Shown here: positions 1 to 9,694 of the stretch, piece by piece
Layout: every line of letters starts with the position of its first letter
Position numbering within the stretch: the first letter of the stretch is position 1
Origin: Zanthoxylum bungeanum
Lineage: Eukaryota > Streptophyta > Magnoliopsida > Sapindales > Rutaceae
Reading direction: 5' to 3'
Length of the DNA: 64,000 nt
Assembly: GCA_019454045.1 (NCBI GenBank)
Contig: SKCR01021088.1
Span: 1-64,000, forward strand
Made by a program: the position numbers and the translations under genes
The notes under the pieces: generated by a model
Database searches by the model: none
Seen by the model: only the letters and a program-made list of their open reading frames with translations
What the model was told of the DNA's origin: nothing

Positions 1-261
1 GTAAATAGTAAAAACTGTAAAAGTAAATAGTAAAAAGTAAAAACTGTAAAAAGTAAAGTAAAAAAAACTGTAAAAGAAAGTAAAAAGTAAATAGTAAAAA
101 CTGTAAAAAAAGTAAAAAAAAATAATTACTTTATTACAAAAAGTAATTAAAATTATTTACAAAACTAAAAAAATTAAACTAAAGATTTTAGAGAGAGAAA
201 CTCTCTCTTTAGGAAGATTTGAAGAGAGAGGACTGGACACTGAATTCTGAAATCTCGCCCT

Positions 262-270
262 CTATTTATA
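262..270 (-). promoter_or_regulatory. TATA box of the minus-strand LTR
   Basis: On the minus strand the sequence reads CCTATAAATAGAGG, a textbook plant TATA box. It lies downstream of the ACGT-rich U3 and upstream of a CT/GA-rich stretch (about 185-235) that would be the transcribed leader. Confidence 0.6.
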
Positions 271-325
271 GGCGCGGATGGGGTGCGCGCGTCGCGACGC
301 TGGCGGCGTCGCGCCGCGCGCTACA

Positions 326-644
326 GTGACACGTGTCACGCGCTGGTTGTTTGACTCAGATTGACCCGTTGACTTGGCACTGTTCATGACGTCATCGCTT
401 ACGTCATGCTGACGTGTCTACTGTTCATGACGTCATTGCTTACGTCATCGTGATGATGTGGCGACACGTGGCATGACACGTGGGGCGGCGGCCGTCGACG
501 AATGAGAGCTTGACACGTGGCGCGCTGTGATTGGCTGATGATGACGTGGCCGTTGACTCGGTTGACTTGCTGACGTGGCTGCTGATGTGGACGCTGACGT
601 GGCGACACGTGGCATCTCTCTCCGTTGTGATGGTGACACGTGGC
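326..644. promoter_or_regulatory. Dense array of ACGT-core elements (G-box/ABRE and CRE-like)
   Basis: GACACGTGG(C/G) occurs at 463-472, 475-484, 512-521, 604-613 and 635-644. TGACGTCA occurs at 387-394 and 428-435, and TGACGTGGC at 542-550 and 595-603. A perfect 14-bp palindrome GTGACACGTGTCAC spans 326-339. A ~41-bp direct repeat (380-420 and from 421) carries the TGACGTCA copies. Such cores bind plant bZIP (ABF, TGA) and bHLH factors. The array lies just upstream of the LTR TATA box, so it is probably the enhancer of the retrotransposon. Stress or ABA responsiveness is inference. Confidence 0.6.
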
Positions 645-947
645 AGGCGCATGTTAGCAAAGTCAACTTTTCTCAGATTCTGATTTTGTGACCCGGCGCA
701 TTTTAGCAATTTCGGCGCAGGCTGGGCGTCGCGGCGCGCAAGGCTCCAGCGTCGCGACGCGCAAGAAGGAATTTTTCCTGTTGACGCATTTTTGACCGTT
801 TTGTCCCAAATTGCCTCCAGTGCTGTCCAAACTTTATTTATCTGCAAAATAACAACAAAACACATCAAAACGTTCATAAATCTCGAGAAACAATACAAAA
901 CATTAGGTCAAATGAGTGGGAAATAGTGATATAAATACCACTCATCA

Positions 948-1440
948 CCAGCGTGGATTGCAAGAGAACATTGAAAGTTTGAAGCAACTGGTTCCATTCT
1001 AAGTATGTGACCAGTTTAGTTCATTGATGTTGACATAAGGAACATGTCAGAATAGACAAGCTATTTAATTTCATGTCTGGATTGCAAATTGGCACAAAAT
1101 GGTTGCGAAGGCAGATGTGCGTGACTTGCCCGCAAGCCATGGCAGCAACGAATTGCCTTGTGGACTATAGACCTATTTCTTCCACCAAAGTCCAACCTGA
1201 TCCGAGGGCAAAGGAAGAGAGTACAAGACTCGGAGAAGTGGAAAGAAGAATAACAAAAAAATGAGGAAAATAGAAGTCACAATAATGATGGTAAGTCAAG
1301 GGAGGGAAACAACAACAACAACAAGGGTTGTTTCATCTGTGATGGTCCACATAGGGCGATGGATTGCCCCAAAAAGGAGAAACTGAATGCACTTGTGGCT
1401 GCAGAAACGGGCAAGGAATGGGATGGAGACTTGGCCGGAC
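948..1440 (+). pseudogene. Chromovirus gag, C-terminal remnant with CCHC zinc knuckle
   Basis: A fragment near 1050-1190 reads FNFMSGLQIGTKWLRRQ followed by LVDYRP, matching the C-terminal capsid helix region of plant chromovirus Gag. Further on, a zinc knuckle CFICDGPHRAMDC is encoded at 1329-1367 (C-x2-C-x3-H-x4-C spacing), followed by a lysine-rich stretch leading into the protease. The reading frame is broken between the two parts, for example by a TGA at 1262. The N-terminal half of gag is missing because the minus-strand LTR begins at 947. Gag packages the RNA. The knuckle binds nucleic acid. Confidence 0.75.
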
Positions 1441-1501
1441 CTAGTCATATGAACCATCTTCAGTTGGTGAATGCAACTCGGGAGATCGATTTGATAATGG
1501 C

Positions 1502-2020
1502 TTGATGTATGTCCAAGTTCTCATTAATGGAAAAACAGTGAGAGCAATGGTGGACACTGGGGCTACACACAACTTTGTTGCGGTAGGAGTTGCCGAGAAG
1601 TTGGGCCTCGAATTGACAAAATCGGGGAGTAGCATTAAGACTGTCAACTCGACAGCAAAGCAAGTTCAAGGCACAGTCGCGGGTGTGATGATACAACTTG
1701 GCCAGTGGCATGGGTCATGCACGTTGATGGCAGTACCTTTGGACGATTTCGAGTTGATTTTGGGGAATCAATTTTTCGTCCAGGCTAAGGTTGCGGTGAT
1801 ACCTTACTTGGCGGGTCTTTTGATTGGTGATGAGGACCAACCATGCTTTGCCCCTGCTGTTGGCAAAGTATACAGAAGTAAACGGGTTGAGGGACGACAG
1901 GAGTTGGTGTCGGCCTTACAGATTGAGAGTGGGTTGAAACGTGGGGAAAAAACATACTTGGCTGCACTCATAGAAGTCAAAACGGGAAAGATAATGGAGG
2001 TGTCTGATGCGGTTGCATAA
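1502..2020 (+). pseudogene. Chromovirus aspartic protease
   Basis: The reading frame contains MVDTGATHNFV, the catalytic D-T-G-A motif of retropepsins, about 17 residues in, and DDFELILGNQFF near residue 80, the second conserved hydrophobic strand. The open stretch is 172 codons and ends at a TAA (2018-2020) that is not a natural domain end. The RT linker continues in the same region with more stops. This enzyme would cleave the Gag-Pol polyprotein. It lies directly after the gag knuckle, as expected for Ty3/gypsy. Confidence 0.8.
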
Positions 2021-2029
2021 TTGCTAATG

Positions 2030-3494
2030 GAATACAAGGATGTAATGCCTCCGGAGTTGTCAAAGTCCCTTCCGCCTCGGAGACCTACTGACCACAAGAT
2101 AAAATTGGTCTCTGGTACTCGGCCTCATGCCCAAGTACCTTACCGGATGAGTCCTCCGGAACTAGCTGAATTGCACAAGTAATTGGGGGAATTGCTTGAT
2201 GCTGGAATGATCCAGCCCTCTAAGGCTCTATATGGTGCGCATGTCCTATTCCAGAAGAAGCAAGATGGATATTAGCGGATGTGTGTGGATTATCGGGCTT
2301 TGAACAAGGTAAAAATCAAGAACAAGTATCCAATTCCATTGGTGGCAGATTTGTTTGATCACTTGTCCAAGACGTTCTACTTCACTAAGATGGACTTGCG
2401 GTCTGGATATTGGCAAGTGCGAATTGCTGAAGGGGATGAGGGGAAGACTACTTGTGTGACAAGGTATGGATCATATGAGTTCTTAATGATGCCTTTCGGC
2501 CTTACTAATGCACAAGTTACTTTTTGCAATTTAATGAATGATGTGTTGTTTGAGTTTGTGGACCGATTTGTGGTTGTGTATTTGGACGACATAGTGATAT
2601 ATAGTGAGACCCTTGCTGATCATCTGCACCACTTGAGATTGATGTTAGAGAAACTGAGGCAGCATGCACTGTATGTTTAAAATGGAGAAATGTGAATTCG
2701 CCCAACAGGAAGTGATGTTTTTGGGTCATTGGGTGAGACAATGGCAAGTTCGGATGGACGAGAGAAAAGTTCAGGCCATTAAGGATTGGCCGAATCCTTC
2801 TAAGGCTGATGAGTTGCGGTCATTTTGGGTTTGGCCAACTATTATCGTAAGTTTATCAGGGATATTCCAAGCGAGTGGCTCCCTTAACCGATTTGTTGAA
2901 AAAAGAACAGAATTGGGTATGGAATGTGCAATGCCAGGAGGCATTCGAGAACTTGAAAGGGGGCGGTAGCAGGAGAGCCTGTTTTGCGATTGTCGGACTT
3001 TAAGTTACCATTTGAGGTGCACACTGACGCTTCTGATAGGGCCATTGTGGGTGTATTTGCAACATTCACATCTGGTTGCCTTTGAAAGTAGGAAATTGAA
3101 GGATGCCGAACAACGGTATTCAGCACATGAGAAGGAGACGACGGCCGTGGTTCATTGCCTAAACACTTGGCGACACTATCTATTGGGTTCGCACTTCAGG
3201 GTAGTGACGGACAATGTTGCCAACACTTTCTTCAAGACACATAAGAAGTTGAGTTATAAGCAAGCAAGGTGGCAAGAGATGCTTGCTGAATTTGATTTCG
3301 AGTGGGAGCATCGACCTGAGAGGCATAACCAAGTTGCGGATGCTCTTAGTCGTAAGGCTGTAGTGGAGGCAGTAGCAGCAATCTCAGTTTTAGAGAGTGA
3401 TTTTCTCGATAGAATTAGAGAGGTATCACCATTGGATCAGGTTTATCAACGACTAGTCGGGAAAGTTGCTGATGGTCAGGTCCGGAAATATTAG
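2030..3494 (+). pseudogene. Chromovirus reverse transcriptase and RNase H, first copy
   Basis: The RT palm is well preserved at 2279-2680, with MDLRSGYWQVRI, the MMPFGLTNA box and the catalytic VVYLDDIVIYS. RNase H is recognisable from about 3012 (HTDAS, then YSAHEKE) through TDNVANTFF to HNQVADALSRK near 3350. Stops lie at 2180 and 2273. Compared with the second copy, this copy has an extra T in the run near 2676, a missing T near 2824, a missing A near 2860 and two missing bases near 3050. Both copies share an extra G in the run near 2958 (4483 in copy two), so that lesion predates the duplication. Confidence 0.85.
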
Positions 3495-4101
3495 GTAGAT
3501 GCCGGTTTGCTCTATGTAAAGAGAGGAAGGCCTTTTGTTCCGAGTTATGGTAACCTCAGAAGGGAGTTTCTGAGGGAGACACACGATGCTCAGTAGGCGG
3601 GACATCCTGGTGTTGAAAGAACACTGGCTTTGCTGGCTCGGAGTTGGTATTGGCCAAGGATGGAACATGACATTGAGGCCTATGTGAGATCTTGTCTAGT
3701 GTGTCAGCTGGATTAAACATATAGGAGGAATGAAGCATGGATGCTACAACCCCTGCCCATTCCGGAACAACCATGGAAAAGTGTTTTTATGGACTTCATT
3801 GGGGGATTTCCAATAGTGCAAGGATATGGTTCAGTGCTGGTAGTAGTGGATCGGTTCTCCAAGTATGTTGTGTTCATGGCAGCGCCGCAAGCGTGCCCTG
3901 AGTAAGAAACGACACGCATATTTTTCAGAGATGTGGTGAAACATTTTGGGTTGCCACAAGACATAGTGAGTGACAGTGATGCACGGTTCACAGGTCGGTT
4001 CTGGACTGATTTATTCGGCTTGATGGGGTTATACTTGAAATTTTCTACGGTAAATCATCCTCAGACCGATGGTCAGACGGAAAGGGTGAATGAGTTGTTG
4101 G
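2601..4101 (+). repeat. Tandem duplication of RT-RNase H-integrase (unit one of two)
   Basis: The ~1.5-kb stretch 2601-4101 recurs almost base for base at about 4124-5110 plus 9695-10219, the second copy being split by element A. The junction is not clean. After GAGTTGTTGGAA (4101) comes ATTGGGGTTATACTTGAAAT (4102-4121), a fragment of the integrase sequence found at 4026-4043, and then the RT sequence from ATAGTGAGACCC onwards. This micro-insertion at the breakpoint suggests template switching rather than simple unequal crossing over. Confidence 0.85.
3495..4101 (+). pseudogene. Chromovirus integrase, first (truncated) copy
   Basis: The HHCC zinc-binding region is visible (AGHPGVERTL, then CLVCQ), followed by core residues in FMDFIGGFP, SDSDARFTGRFW and [13 protein letters not shown]. 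The sequence breaks off after GAGTTGTTGGAA at 4101, just after the catalytic glutamate region. The GPF module and chromodomain are absent from this copy. In-frame stops (TAG near 3594, TAA near 3714, TAA near 3903) are shared exactly with the second copy at 9695-10030. Confidence 0.85.
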
Positions 4102-5110
4102 AAATTGGGGTTATACTTGAAATATAGTGAGACCCTTGCTGATCATCTGCACCACTTGAGATTGATGTTAGAGAAACTGAGGCAGCATGCACTGTATGTT
4201 AAAATGGAGAAATGTGAATTCGCCCAACAAGAAGTGATGTTTTTGGGTCATTGGGTGAGACAATGGCAAGTTCGGATGGACGAGAGAAAAGTTCAGGCCA
4301 TTAAGGATTGGCCGAATCCTTCTAAGGCTGATGAGTTGCGGTCATTTTTGGGTTTGGCCAACTATTATCGTAAGTTTATCAAGGGATATTCCAAGCGAGT
4401 GGCTCCCTTAACCGATTTGTTGAAAAAAGAACAGAATTGGGTATGGAATGTGCAATGCCAGGAGGCATTCGAGAACTTGAAAGGGGGCGGTAGCAGGAGA
4501 GCCTGTTTTGCGATTGTCGGACTTTAAGTTACCATTTGAGGTGCACACTGACGCTTCTGATAGGGCCATTGTGGGTGTATTAGTGCAACATTCACATCTG
4601 GTTGCCTTTGAAAGTAGGAAATTGAAGGATGCCGAACAACGGTATTCAGCACATGAGAAGGAGACGACGGCCGTGGTTCATTGCCTAAACACTTGGCGAC
4701 ACTATCTATTGGGTTCGCACTTCAGGGTAGTGACGGACAATGTTGCCAACACTTTCTTCAAGACACATAAGAAGTTGAGTTATAAGCAAGCAAGGTGGCA
4801 AGAGATGCTTGCTGAATTTGATTTCGAGTGGGAGCATCGACCTGAGAGGCATAACCAAGTTGCGGATGCTCTTAGTCGTAAGGCTGTAGTGGAGGCAGTA
4901 GCAGCAATCTCAGTTTTAGAGAGTGATTTTCTCGATAGAATTAGAGAGGTATCACCATTGGATCAGGTTTATCAACGACTAGTCGGGAAAGTTGCTGATG
5001 GTCAGGTCCGGAAATATTAGGTAGATGCCGGTTTGCTCTATGTAAAGAGAGGAAGGCCTTTTGTTCCGAGTTATGGTAACCTCAGAAGGGAGTTTCTGAG
5101 GGAGACACAC
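4102..5110 (+). pseudogene. Chromovirus RT C-terminus, RNase H and start of integrase, second copy
   Basis: This starts inside the RT just after the YLDD motif, so it lacks the catalytic aspartates of the palm. It continues through the connection domain ([17 protein letters not shown]), RNase H (VHTDASDRAIVGVLVQ, TDNVANTFF, VADALSRK) and the start of integrase. It is cleaner than copy one, with one frameshift (extra G near 4483) separating RT and RNase H and a TAG at 5018. Element A inserted at 5110/5111. The integrase resumes at 9695. Confidence 0.85.
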
Positions 5111-5968
5111 TGTAGGCACTGCATTTTTACGCATAAGTCCCTATGATGAGTCTCATTTTGGAGACACTACCTTTTAAGTCACGGAGGTCACGGGAAACGG
5201 ACATCGGAAGGGGAAATTCAGAATAAACAGGTTCACTGTTTTCGTTGGTTCCGCGTTCGTGTTTACGTTCGAACGTCAAACGGATTGCGGGCGTTGGTGC
5301 CACGTTCGAGGAAGCGTTCGAACGGTGTCGGTAATTCTGGTTTTGCTGCCAGCCTCACATCCAGCCCAATTAGCCCCCCCAAAGCCCATAAAACACATCT
5401 CAATTTAAATAAATAAATATTAATTAAAACATTAACTAAATAATATAATAATTAAATTAATTAAATGATTAAATAAAACATATACCAAACATAAAATAAA
5501 CAATTACCAACTTAAACTAAAATCATGCCTAAATTAAACAAATCACATACTAAATCAAAATATAATCATGCCTAATTAAAATCAATCAACCAATTATATT
5601 CCCAATCTAATAAGATTATTCCCAAACTTAAAATATTGTATTCCTAATCCAAGCCAATCAAATATTCAACCTTCCCTATCTAGCCAAGATTTGTCCCCCT
5701 CAATCTTTGACTTCCCTTAGCCAAACCAAATCAAATCTCTTGACTTCCCTTAACCAAACCAAATCAAATCCCTTTCCTTGTCAAACCTAACCCTTTGCCT
5801 AAAAAGAACCATTCCGAACCAACGGTTTGAGGTCTTCCCTTGCGAGGGGTGAGTGCGGCCTTAAATCTTTGTCCCGGTTCACACCGGGTGGCGACTCCAT
5901 GTTATGTAATCCTTCCCAACTAGGCCGCGAGCCTAGGAACGGCGTCGCCCAGGTCCTGTGTTCCCACA
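5111..5968 (+). repeat. Element A 5' LTR (858 bp, internally deleted form)
   Basis: The head (TGTAGGCACTGC to about 5800) and tail (from CCATTCCGAACC to CCCACA) match the 2.9-3.4-kb LTRs of array B. About 1.6 kb is missing in between: the join lies within ACCATTC, which occurs both just after the TATA box and near the LTR end of the long form. The segment holding the 96-nt structured motifs and the 53-bp minisatellite is therefore gone. The TATA box CCTATAAAAAG of the long LTRs reads CCTAAAAAG here. Confidence 0.85.
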
Positions 5969-5990
5969 GTCTGGCGACTCCACTGGGGAT
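5969..5990 (+). other. Primer-binding site (tRNA-Arg-like) of element A
   Basis: Directly after the LTR comes GTC and then TGGCGACTCCACTGGGGAT (5972-5990). This is nearly complementary to the 3' end of a plant tRNA-Arg ending ...CCCAGCGGAGTCGCCA, with one mismatch. A tRNA-Arg primer is typical of the Tat/Ogre lineage of Ty3/gypsy elements. Confidence 0.75.
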
Positions 5991-7160
5991 AGAGAATTGG
6001 CCCCGAAATATTGTCTTGTAATGTTTGGATTTATGTTTTAATTGACCATGTCTATAGTGGATGAAATGAGGGTTTAATCAAAGGCATTTTGAGGCTAGGT
6101 AATGGTTTGGTGTCTTCCTTCACTCACTACCTTTCTAGAAGGAAAAGCTGTGAGGACACCTATATGGCCATCTACTCGTAGCCTTTGTGATGGACTAATT
6201 TGGAGGACTCGTTGTTTATTCCTGACACCAAGCGATAAGAGCCTAAGAGGCTTTGGGTACTTAAGTGAGCCTCGCTCCACCTTCCCTCTGGGGAATCTAC
6301 AACGGGAAATCCATTTGACAGTCCGTCACACACCATAGCTCATTGGCACGTACCTTAGTGTATAAAAAGGGATACGCTCACTTGGTCACTTGAACCCTTG
6401 AGTGGGGAGACCTAGTTGTGGGCTATCCTTCGCCAGTGAGAGCCTTTGTCCATACTCTTGCAAACCCACCTATAGACCGGGTTGGCTAAAGTAGCAATTA
6501 TTTCCTTGAGTATGTGCTTGTGGACCATCCTCATTTGGATGCAGTTGGACTATTGTCAGAAATGTGGGCTTGCTGGGCCATTTAAACTGGGGCAAGTTCG
6601 CACCTTATGACTATTAGGCCAAAAGCTTCTGAAATGTTGATGGGCCACTTCGTAAAAATTATTATGTCATGTTTGCATCATCTTGCTTGTGTTTGAGAAC
6701 ATCGTTGTTTGGATCCATTTGGACCACTTATCATGGGATATGGGCTTGTTGGGCCATTTAAACTGGGACAAGAACACATCTTATGACGATTGGGCCAAAA
6801 GGTTTCTAAATAACAATGGGCCGATTTGTATGAAAATTTTAATTGATTTAGTATGTTATATATGTTATATGCATCTCATGCACCTCATGCATACATGCAC
6901 CATGTTAACTCCCTTTTGATTTAAAAGCCATCATAGATGCATGTTGGTTAGGGAAGATGACAGACTTGTCAAAAGACCAAGCAGCCACCAAGAATACTGG
7001 CAGAAGACCTAGCTCCATGGGATAGGAAACCCAATCATGCATGCATGCATACACGTAACACATTTTTGCATCCCTTTTGTGTTTGTTCTGTTTTGTAATA
7101 ACAGGTTTCAGAAGAGAAAAAGAGAAAGCGGCAAGATAAGACAACCAGAATCAGTAACAT
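5991..7160 (+). other. Leader of element A (non-coding)
   Basis: This matches the leaders of both B internal regions (14566-15717 and 22026-23169). It includes imperfect repeats containing GGGCCATTTAAACTGGG (about 6577 and 6754), and a CATGCATGCATACACGTAACA block followed by a T-rich tract ending in TAACAG at 7104. The gag gene that follows the leader in B is missing: the sequence jumps from the leader (about 6960) to material that lies after gag in B. No credible ORF. Confidence 0.7.
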
Positions 7161-7179
7161 ATGAGTAGTAGTTTTGGGG

Positions 7180-8690
7180 ATGAGTCCCAGGGTCGAGGCC
7201 CACATCGTCAGAGTGTTGGAATGAATCCCGGGGTTGAGGCCCATGTCAGCAATTTCAGAAATGAGTCACAGGGGCGAGGCCCGTATCTGTATCAGTCTAG
7301 GGGCGAGGCCCATATCAATATCAGTCTGGGGGCGAGGCCCATATCAATATCAGTTCAGGGGCGAGGCCCACATCAGCAGAATTTTGGAATGAATCCGGGG
7401 AATGAATCCCAGGGCCGAGGCCCACATCAGCAGAATTTTGGAATGAATCCAGGGAATGAATCCCAGGGCCGAGGCCCACATCAGCAGAATTTTGGAATGG
7501 ATCCAGGGAATGAATCCCAGGGCCGAGGCCCGCATCAGCAGAATTTTGGAATGAATCCGAGGGTCGAGGCCCACATCAGCATCAATCTAGGGGCGAGGCC
7601 CATGTCAGTAGCAGTTGGGGCCGAGGCCCACTTCAACATCAGTTTGGGGAATGAGTCCCAGGGTCGAGGCCCACATTACATCAGTATCAGTCTTGCCGGG
7701 TATGACATTCTGGGGGCGAGGCCCACATTACATCAGATCAGTTCTGCCGAGAATGGCACTCCGAGAATAGAGATATAGTCCGGGAATGGACAGCTCGAGA
7801 ATGAACAAGCCGAGAATGGCAATCCAAGAATGGAGCAGAGTTCAAGAGTGAACAAGTCGGAAATGACACTCCGAGAATGGAGATACGGTTCGGGAATGAA
7901 CCACCTCACAGTAACGGTCCGGGAATGAACCACCTTACAGTAACAGTTCAGGAATAAAGCCTGCATCTAGTTCGGTTCAGGAAGAAAGCCTGCATCCAGC
8001 TCAGTACGGGAATAAAGCCCACATTCAGTACAGTTCGGGGACAAAGCCCACAGTTAACACAGTCAGGGAACAAAGCCCAGGGGAAGAAAGCCTCATATCA
8101 GTATAAGTTTGAGAACAAAGCTCAAGGGGAAGAAAGCCTCATGTTAGTACAGTCAGGGAACAAAGCCCAGAGGAGGAAAGCCTCATATCAGTATAAGTTT
8201 GAGAATAAAGCTCAAGGGGAAGAAAGCCTCATGTCAGCACAGTTCGGGAACAAAACCCAACACTCAACAATTCCGGGAACAAGACCCTCAGCTCAAAATG
8301 GGAACAAGACCCGCGGGAACAAAACCCACCACTCAACAATTCAGGGAACAAGACCCTCAACTCAAAATGGGAACAAGACCCACGGGAACAAAACCACCAC
8401 TCAACAATTCAGGGAACAAGACCCTCAGCTCAAAATGGGAACAAGACCCACGGGAACAAAACCCGCCACTCAACAATTCAGGGAACAAGACCCTCAGCTC
8501 AAAATGGGAACAAGACCCACGGGAACAAAACCCACCGCTCAACAATTCAGGGAACAAGACCCTCAGCTCAAAATGGGAACAAGACCCACGGGAACAAAAC
8601 CCACCACTGAACAATTCAGGGAACAAGACCCTCAGCTCAAAATGGGAACAAGACCTTCAGCTCACTTCGGGAATGAACCAGGGGTCGCAG
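7180..8690 (+). repeat. Field of short covarying hairpins in element A
   Basis: The field is built from short units with complementary flanks around an A-rich or GAG loop. GGGC/GCCC around GAG dominates at 7190-7720, CAGG/CCTG around AATAAAG occurs at 7949-7963, TTGAG/CTCAA near 8108-8124, AGGG/CCCT around AACAAGA at 8343-8357, and TGGG/CCCA at 8368-8382. Two stretches are true tandem repeats: 54-bp units from 7374 (three and a half copies) and 69-bp units from 8315 to about 8660 (five copies, one of 68). The long open frames here, including on the opposite strand, reflect stop-poor repeats and are not convincing genes. Confidence 0.8.
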
Positions 8691-8819
8691 CACCTCACCA
8701 CCAAATCAACACAACTCAACACATGGTAAGTCAAGTGGCAGCTGGCGAGCCAGGTAAGTAGAAATGCATTGCATAACTTTGATAGGATTGTCACTGTTGC
8801 ACATTACACAAGTCCCATC

Positions 8820-8833
8820 AAAGTGGGGGCGAC
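8820..8833 (+). other. Polypurine tract of element A
   Basis: AAAGTGGGGGCGAC lies immediately before the 3' LTR start at 8834, where plus-strand DNA synthesis would be primed. The same sequence precedes the third LTR of array B (26430-26443), and a one-base variant precedes the second (18542-18555). Confidence 0.75.
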
Positions 8834-9694
8834 TGTAGGCACTGCATTTTTACGCATAAGTCCCTATGATGAGTCTCATTTTGGAGACACTACCTTTTAA
8901 GTCACGGAGGTCACGGGAAACGGACATCGGAAGGGGAAATTCAGAATAAACAAGGTTCACTGTTTTCGTTGGTTCCGCGTTCGTGTTTACGTTCGAACGT
9001 CAAACGGATTGCGGGCGTTGGTGCCACGTTCGAGGAAGCGTTCGAACGGTGTCGGTAATTCTGGTTTTGCTGCCAGCCTCACATCCAGCCCAATTAGCCC
9101 CCCAAAGCCCATAAAACACATCTCAATTTAAATAAATAAATATTAATTAAAACATTAACTAAATAATATAATAATTAAATTAATTAAATGATTAAATAAA
9201 ACATATACCAAACATAAAATAAACAATTACCAACTTAAACTAAAATCATGCCTAAATTAAACAAATCACATACTAAATCAAAATATAATCATGCCTAATT
9301 AAAATCAATCAACCAATTATATTCCCAATCTAATAAGATTATTCCCAAACTTAAAATATTGTATTCCTAATCCAAGCCAATCAAATATTCAACCTTCCCT
9401 ATCTAGCCAAGATTTGTCCCCCCCTCAATCTTTGACTTCCCTTAGCCAAACCAAATCAAATCTCTTGACTTCCCTTAACCAAACCAAATCAAATCCCTTT
9501 CCTTGTCAAACCTAACCCTTTGCCTAAAAAGAACCATTCCGAACCCAACGGTTTGAGGTCTTCCCTTGCGAGGGGTGAGTGCGGCCTTAAATCTTTGTCC
9601 CGGTTCACACCGGGTGGCGACTCCATGTTATGTAATCCTTCCCAACTAGGCCGCGAGCCTAGGAACGGCGTCGCCCAGGTCCTGTGTTCCCACA
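8834..9694 (+). repeat. Element A 3' LTR (861 bp)
   Basis: This is the same sequence as 5111-5968. The four differences I found are run lengths: AACAAGG versus AACAGG, six versus seven C near 9107, seven versus five C near 9418, and CCC versus CC near 9545. These add up exactly to the 3-bp length difference, so few or no substitutions are present. Confidence 0.9.

Larger units (their letters stand above)
1..947 (-). mobile_element. 5' part of a minus-strand LTR (retrotransposon running off the left edge)
   Basis: Read on the minus strand, the sequence starts at 947 with TGATGAGTGGTATTTATATC, a typical plant LTR start. It runs leftwards through a GC-rich U3 (about 280-730) full of ACGT-core words, a TATA box near 262-270 and an AT-rich tail of GTAAA/GTAAAAACTG words (1-180). 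The 3' end of this LTR and the element body lie outside the window, so the family and the TSD cannot be determined. It abuts the truncated gag of the chromovirus at 948, so it probably inserted into and interrupted that element. The LTR end is clear. Whether this is a solo LTR or a whole element is unknown. Confidence 0.6.
5111..9694 (+). mobile_element. Element A: young non-autonomous Tat-like LTR retrotransposon (no gag, no pol)
   Basis: It begins TGTAGGCAC and ends TTCCCACA, flanked by 5-bp TSDs CACAC (5106-5110 and 9695-9699). Its LTRs (858 and 861 bp) differ, as far as I compared them, only in the length of short mononucleotide runs, so the insertion is very recent. The internal part holds a PBS matching the 3' end of a tRNA-Arg, a leader, a long field of short hairpin repeats and a polypurine tract. 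No gag, protease, RT or integrase is present, so it must depend on proteins in trans. It shares leader and LTR ends with array B and looks like a deletion derivative of that family. Confidence 0.9.

Noticed and set aside
7161..8761. Open frames of about 200 codons in the repeat field of element A (and 17283-18092 in region 1)
   Set aside because: They are open in several frames and on the other strand because the repeats are poor in stops and have lengths divisible by three. They have no known domain, and the sequences differ entirely between copies.
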